Assembly: GCF_030272615.1 (NCBI RefSeq)
Contig: NC_081415.1
Coordinates: 511,941,873 to 512,001,872, forward strand
Direction of reading: 5' to 3'
Length of the DNA stretch: 60,000 nucleotides
Origin: Cryptomeria japonica
Lineage: Eukaryota > Streptophyta > Pinopsida > Cupressales > Cupressaceae
In this document: piece after piece, positions 56,100 through 60,000 of the stretch
How positions within the stretch are numbered: position 1 is the stretch's first letter
Layout of the letters: every line of letters starts with the position of its first letter
Notes under the pieces: model-generated
What the model was told of the DNA's origin: nothing
The model's database searches: none
What the model saw: only the letters and a program-made list of their open reading frames with translations
Position numbers and translations under genes: made by a program

Positions 56100-56564
56100 A
56101 TTGAGCTTAACCAGAACCGTACTCAGGCATAGAAGATTCTATCTTTTGTAGTGCAACACTTCTCTAGATTGTAGTCTGGATTTCTATGTAGTCAGTGAGA
56201 CTCCTTTTGTGATGAGAAGTGCGCTCTAGGTTGTTGGCCTTCCTGCAAGTGCAAGACCCCCAATTGTAATTCACATACTTATAGCAAAAGTATTATCTGA
56301 TTGTGGGTAGGCTTCCCGCAATGGTTTTTAGCTTTACTGGGTTTTCCACATATAAATCTTGGTATCATATGGATGGTATTTATTCTCTAATTATTGTTGC
56401 TATTTAATTAGTTTAACTACTATTTCGGTATTTGGTTTAAACATTTCAATATTAATTTTTTAGGTTTCGGTATTGAAGTTTTAATTGCTTAAGGTTCTAG
56501 TAATCTATGACAATTGATTCACCCCCCCTCTCAGTTATCTTCTAGTTATTTGAATTGTCTAACA
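56100..56564 (+). repeat. Ty1/copia LTR of element 2, 5'-truncated
   Basis: It matches 34372-34839: TTGAGCTTAACCAGAACC, TACTCAGGCATAGAAG, TTCTATGTAGTCAGTGAGAC and so on. It ends TGTCTAACA at 56564. U3 and its promoter are missing. Confidence 0.9.
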
Positions 56565-56566
56565 AT

Positions 56567-56578
56567 TGGTATCAGAGC
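56567..56578 (+). other. Primer-binding site of copia element 2
   Basis: TGGTATCAGAGC is a perfect match to the initiator-Met tRNA complement, two bases after the LTR end. Confidence 0.92.
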
Positions 56579-56669
56579 TCTGGTCCTCTCTGTAGAAAGC
56601 CTAACTGCTTGAGGAAGATCCTATGGTGAATGAACGTTAAAGTTCATCTAGTTCATCTTGTTCTATCTT

Positions 56670-57905
56670 TCAGAGAGATATTCCTAGGCTTGATGGAACA
56701 AATTACATAGTATGGAAGATTCAGATGGAGACTCATCTGAGATGTCTTGGCAAGGAGATTTGGAAGATCACACAAAATGGTGTCACACCTCATAATCCGG
56801 CATCTGGCAATCCTCCTCCGGAAAACTTGGATAAGGATCTTGAGAATGATTGTAGAGAAAGAGAAGCCCTCTTGTGTGCACTTTCTGATCATCAAATAAT
56901 GTAACTAACTAACAAATCATCTTGAAAGGTTATATGGGATAAGTTGGAGACTCTTAATGAAGGTGACCTTATAGTGAAGATTGCTAAACTTCATGGTTAT
57001 CGAGTGATATGAAAACCTAAAGTTGGAAGAAGATGAAAAGATTACTACATTCATGGAAAGAGTAAATGAGATCGTTATGGGAATTCAATGTTGTGGTGGA
57101 ACTCTGAGTGAAGATGAAATTGTTTCTAAAGTTTTGAGAGCCCTACCACCGACTTACAAGATGAAGGCTACTAGTATCAATGAGTTGAGAATATTGGCTA
57201 ATACATCTGTCAACAGAGATACCTTGGTTGGGAAATTATCTACTTTTAAGCTTGAAGAATTCGGACCTTCTAGAGCTGTGAAGTCTAAACCAACTTTTCA
57301 TGCATCTGCAACATCAACCAGTAAGAAAGATTGGAAAGCTTTGTATGCAAAGGAATTGGATGATATGAAGAGAGAAGATGAAGAATTTGAGCAACTTGAA
57401 GCACTATTCGCTAGAAGAGTACCTAAAGGACCGATAGGAAGTAACTATGAAGGAAAAACACCTTTTAAATATTTTGCATGGAATAAGATTAGTCATTTTA
57501 CACCTAGATGTCCTGAAAGGAATTCAAGATTTGAAGAAAGAGTTAAAAGATCTTTTAAGCCTAACCCTGGATATCAAAGCAAGTATAAGTATAGGAAAAT
57601 TAGAGACAAATCATGCTACATAGAGGCTGAGGAAGGCATTACTGATTCTTATGATGAACCAGCAGAAGACTCTGCTAGTGGTTCTCACAATGGAAAGGAA
57701 TGGGTGTTCCTAGCTATCAAGGAAGATGTTCTGGCACTGGAAGAGAATGTACCTAAAGAGAAGGCACTTGCTGCTAAAATTGAAGACAAGGATGAATGGG
57801 TAATTGACAGTGATTGTTCAAATCATATGACTGGAGATAAAGGTGAGTTTCTATCTTTGCAAGAATTTGATGGTGGTCTGGGTAGATTTGGAGACATGAC
57901 AAAGC
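56670..57905 (+). pseudogene. gag: Ty1/copia gag and protease (element 2)
   Basis: It opens with RDIPRLDGTNYIVWKIQMET (about 56673). After the frameshift at about 57008 there is one open frame to 57911: LEEDEKITTFMERVNEIVMG, SEDEIVSKVLRALPPTYK, QLEALFARRVPKGPIG. The knuckle reads YFAWNKISHFTPRC (about 57470): the first Cys is Tyr and the second is Trp, so zinc binding is lost. The protease site WVIDSDCSNHMT (about 57800) has D-S-D instead of D-S-G. Element 2 therefore looks open but lacks key residues. Confidence 0.9.
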
Positions 57906-57909
57906 ATGT

Positions 57910-58850
57910 ATGATCAAAGGAAAAGGAACTATATCATTGGATGGTAAGAACAATAATAATAATGTTTATTATGTTGAAGGTTTAAGGCATAATCTTTTGA
58001 GTGTAGGACAATTGGTTGATAAGGGATTTCAACTACAGTTCAAGGATGGAAAATGCAAAATCATTACTAGATTTGGTTTGGAGATTGTAACCGATACACA
58101 GACAAAGGGTAATATATTTCATTTGAATTATGGTGAGAAGACATGTTTGATTATGCAGATTGATGAGAGTTGGCTATGGCATAAAAGGTTGTGTCATGTG
58201 AATTTTGATTTCATTGTGAAGATCAGTTCAACTAACGTAGTTAGAGATATACCTAAGATTGTGAAGCCCTATAATTCAGTATTTAAAGAATGTCAAATGG
58301 GTAAATAGATCAAAACCACTTTTAGGAGTATACAAGATAAATCAAATGATGTTCTTGACCTTATTCATACTGATTTGTGTGGCCCTTGTAGAGTTAAAAT
58401 TTTTCAAGGTGATAGATATTTCATGCTAATCATTGATGATTATTTTAGAATGATGTGGGTTACTTTTCTATAAGAAAAATTTGAAGCATTTGAAAAGTTT
58501 AAAATCTTTAAGGCTAAAGTGGAAACTAAGATAGGATTAAAGATTAAATTTTTGAGGTCAGATCATGGTGGAGAATTCACATCCGTTGAGTTTAATAACT
58601 TTTGTGAGAAACATGGTATAAGAAGACAATTTTCTGCTCCCCGAACACCTCAGCAGAATGGAGTTATGGAAAGGAAGAACAAAACTATCTTGGATATTGC
58701 TAGAACAATGATGATGGAAGCTAGTATACCTCATATCTACTGGAGAGAAGTAGTGAGCATAATGGTTTATACATTCAACATAGTACATATCAAGGGAGAA
58801 ACCGATAAGACACTTTATGAATTATGGTTTGGCAATACACATGTATAGTT
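57910..58850 (+). pseudogene. pol: Ty1/copia integrase (element 2)
   Basis: The zinc-binding part is SWLWHKRLCHVNFDFIVKI and SVFKECQMGK (first Cys of C-x2-C is Phe), ending at the TAG 58306-58308. The catalytic core has DLIHTDLCGPCRVKIFQG (about 58350), LRSDHGGEFTSVEFN (about 58553) and QQNGVMERKNKTILD (about 58651). The three catalytic residues are intact. A TAA at 58471 and a frame break at about 58845 recur at the corresponding places of element 1. Confidence 0.92.
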
Positions 58851-60000
58851 AAGTATTTTAGAATCTTTGGTAGTAAATGTTATATCAGGAGAGATGATAT
58901 CATTGGCAAATTTGATCCTAGATGTGATGAAGGCATATTTCTTGGTTATTCTAATGAAAGAAAAGCATATAGATGTTATAACAAGAGATTGCAGAGAATT
59001 GTGGAGAGTGCTAATGTCAAAGTGGATGAGCTAAATAGAGGTCAAATCAGAGTTTATGAGAAGCAACCGATAGTGGAAATGATTATATCTGAACTGGTAG
59101 CACCTTTACCGGAACAAAGTGTTGAACCAGTTACTCCGACAGTATCAAAAATTTCTACAGTAACTAAAGAATCGGGAAGAGGAATAGAGAGTCAAAAGAC
59201 TCCTAGGTATGTGAGATTCAATCATTCAGAAGATCAAATCATTGGGGATAAGAACAATGGAGTGATGACAAGAAGAAGACTGGCAACTAATGAGGTATGT
59301 TTAATTTCACTATTTGAACCGGTATCTGTAATTGAGGCATGTAAAGATGAATATTGGTTGAAAGCTATGGAAGAAGAATTAGACCAGATTGAGAAAAATA
59401 ACACATGGACTCTAGTTTCCCAGCATAGAAATAAGAATGTTATTGGAACTAAATGGGTTTTTAGGAATAAATTGAATTAGGATGGTCAAGTTATAAGGAA
59501 TAAGGCTAGATTGCTTTGTAAAGGTTATTCTCAGAAGTAAGGAATTGATTATGGAGAGACTTTTGCACCGGTAGCTAGGATTGAAGTTGTAAGAATATTT
59601 CTTGCCTATGCTTCTCATAAGAACTACAAGGTTTATCAAATTTATGTTAAATGTGCATTTTTGAATGGGGATCTTGATATGGAAATTTATATTGAGAAAC
59701 CTCATGGATTTTCACTATCAGATGATACAAATATGGTTTGCAGGTTAAGGAAAGGTTTATATGGATTGAAACAAGCACCTAGAGCTTGATATACAAGGTT
59801 GGATAATTATCTTTTGAAGCTTGGTTTTACTAAGGGTAATGCTGACAATAATTTATATTATAAAATCACTAATGATGATATACTGATTATTGAAGTATTT
59901 GTTGATGACATTTTTTTTGGAGGTGAAGATAAGTTATGCATGGAATTTTCTAAGAATATGGAGAAAGAATTTGAAATGTCCATGAGGGGAAATGAATTTT
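58851..60000 (+). pseudogene. pol: Ty1/copia reverse transcriptase, incomplete at window end (element 2)
   Basis: Frame words are KYFRIFGSKCYIRRDDIIGK (about 58850), KVDELNRGQIRVYEKQPIVE, DEYWLKAMEEELDQIEKNN and VIGTKWVFRNKLN-stop-DGQ (59478). It continues with ETFAPVARIEVVRIFLAYAS, VKCAFLNGDLDMEIYIEKPH and LYGLKQAPRA-stop (an expected Trp, about 59788). The catalytic stretch LIIEVFVDDIFFGGED (about 59885) keeps F-V-D-D in frame, unlike element 1. The window ends before RNase H. Confidence 0.92.

Larger units (their letters stand above)
56100..60000 (+). mobile_element. Ty1/copia element 2, cut by the window end
   Basis: This is the same family as element 1. It has an LTR truncated at its 5' side (homology from about 34372 of element 1 onward), primer site, gag, protease, integrase and the first part of RT. 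The gag and protease frame is open for nearly 300 codons, so it is somewhat better preserved. It shares several stops and a frameshift with element 1. Confidence 0.93.

Overview
This window looks like intergenic DNA from a large, repeat-rich plant genome. It is AT-rich, and almost every recognisable coding region is a decayed retroelement. The style of the gypsy and copia polymerases, the plant RNase H at the end of the LINEs and the sheer density of old insertions suggest a gymnosperm, probably a conifer. That is an inference from family resemblance. I see no intact host gene, no rRNA or tRNA gene, and no prokaryotic feature.

Layout, left to right: 1-2.6 kb is old non-coding sequence with one unrecognised 101-residue open frame. 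2.6-5.4 kb is a wrecked Ty3/gypsy chromovirus on the + strand (RT, RNase H, integrase, chromodomain). 5.4-16.6 kb is a second gypsy element with LTRs, tRNA-type primer site, gag, protease and RT. It is split at 8892/14649 by a 5.76-kb LINE on the - strand that sits between 14-bp target-site duplications. 17.9-20.6 kb is a second, more strongly 5'-truncated LINE of the same type, between 17-bp target-site duplications. 23.0-24.1 kb is a - strand fragment of another probable retroelement. 24.3 kb holds a small TA-flanked MITE-like element and a 203-bp tandem duplication. 25.4-28.1 kb is a short LTR with primer site followed by an ORF coding for coiled coil, G-patch and zinc knuckles. 28.5-31.2 kb is a decayed gene that clearly had introns. 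32.8-33.7 kb is a tandem array of roughly 350-bp units. 34.1-40.6 kb is a Ty1/copia element with both LTRs incomplete. 41.1-44.8 kb is a third LINE (+ strand). 45-56 kb holds repeated non-coding segments, a 966-bp tandem duplication carrying a decayed coding exon, and a - strand insertion at 51.5-53.5 kb. 56.1-60 kb is a second copy of the same copia family, cut by the window end.

The most interesting result is the structure of the LINE family. In two independent insertions, each bracketed by its own target-site duplication, the order on the - strand is reverse transcriptase and/or RNase H, then an additional open reading frame ('ORF3'), then the 3' terminus. ORF3 codes for a conserved globular block followed by coiled-coil-rich sequence. 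The usual plant L1 ends after RNase H. Two copies mobilised with this extra ORF in the same place argue that it belongs to the element.

The second theme is decay. Gypsy catalytic residues are lost in both copies. Many stops fall at codons expected to be CAG or TGG. The two copia copies share indels and transversions that already break pol, which suggests they descend from a non-autonomous source. The non-coding background also repeats itself: at least four segments share the same ordered blocks of sequence, as if this locus were once a tandem array that retroelements later broke up.
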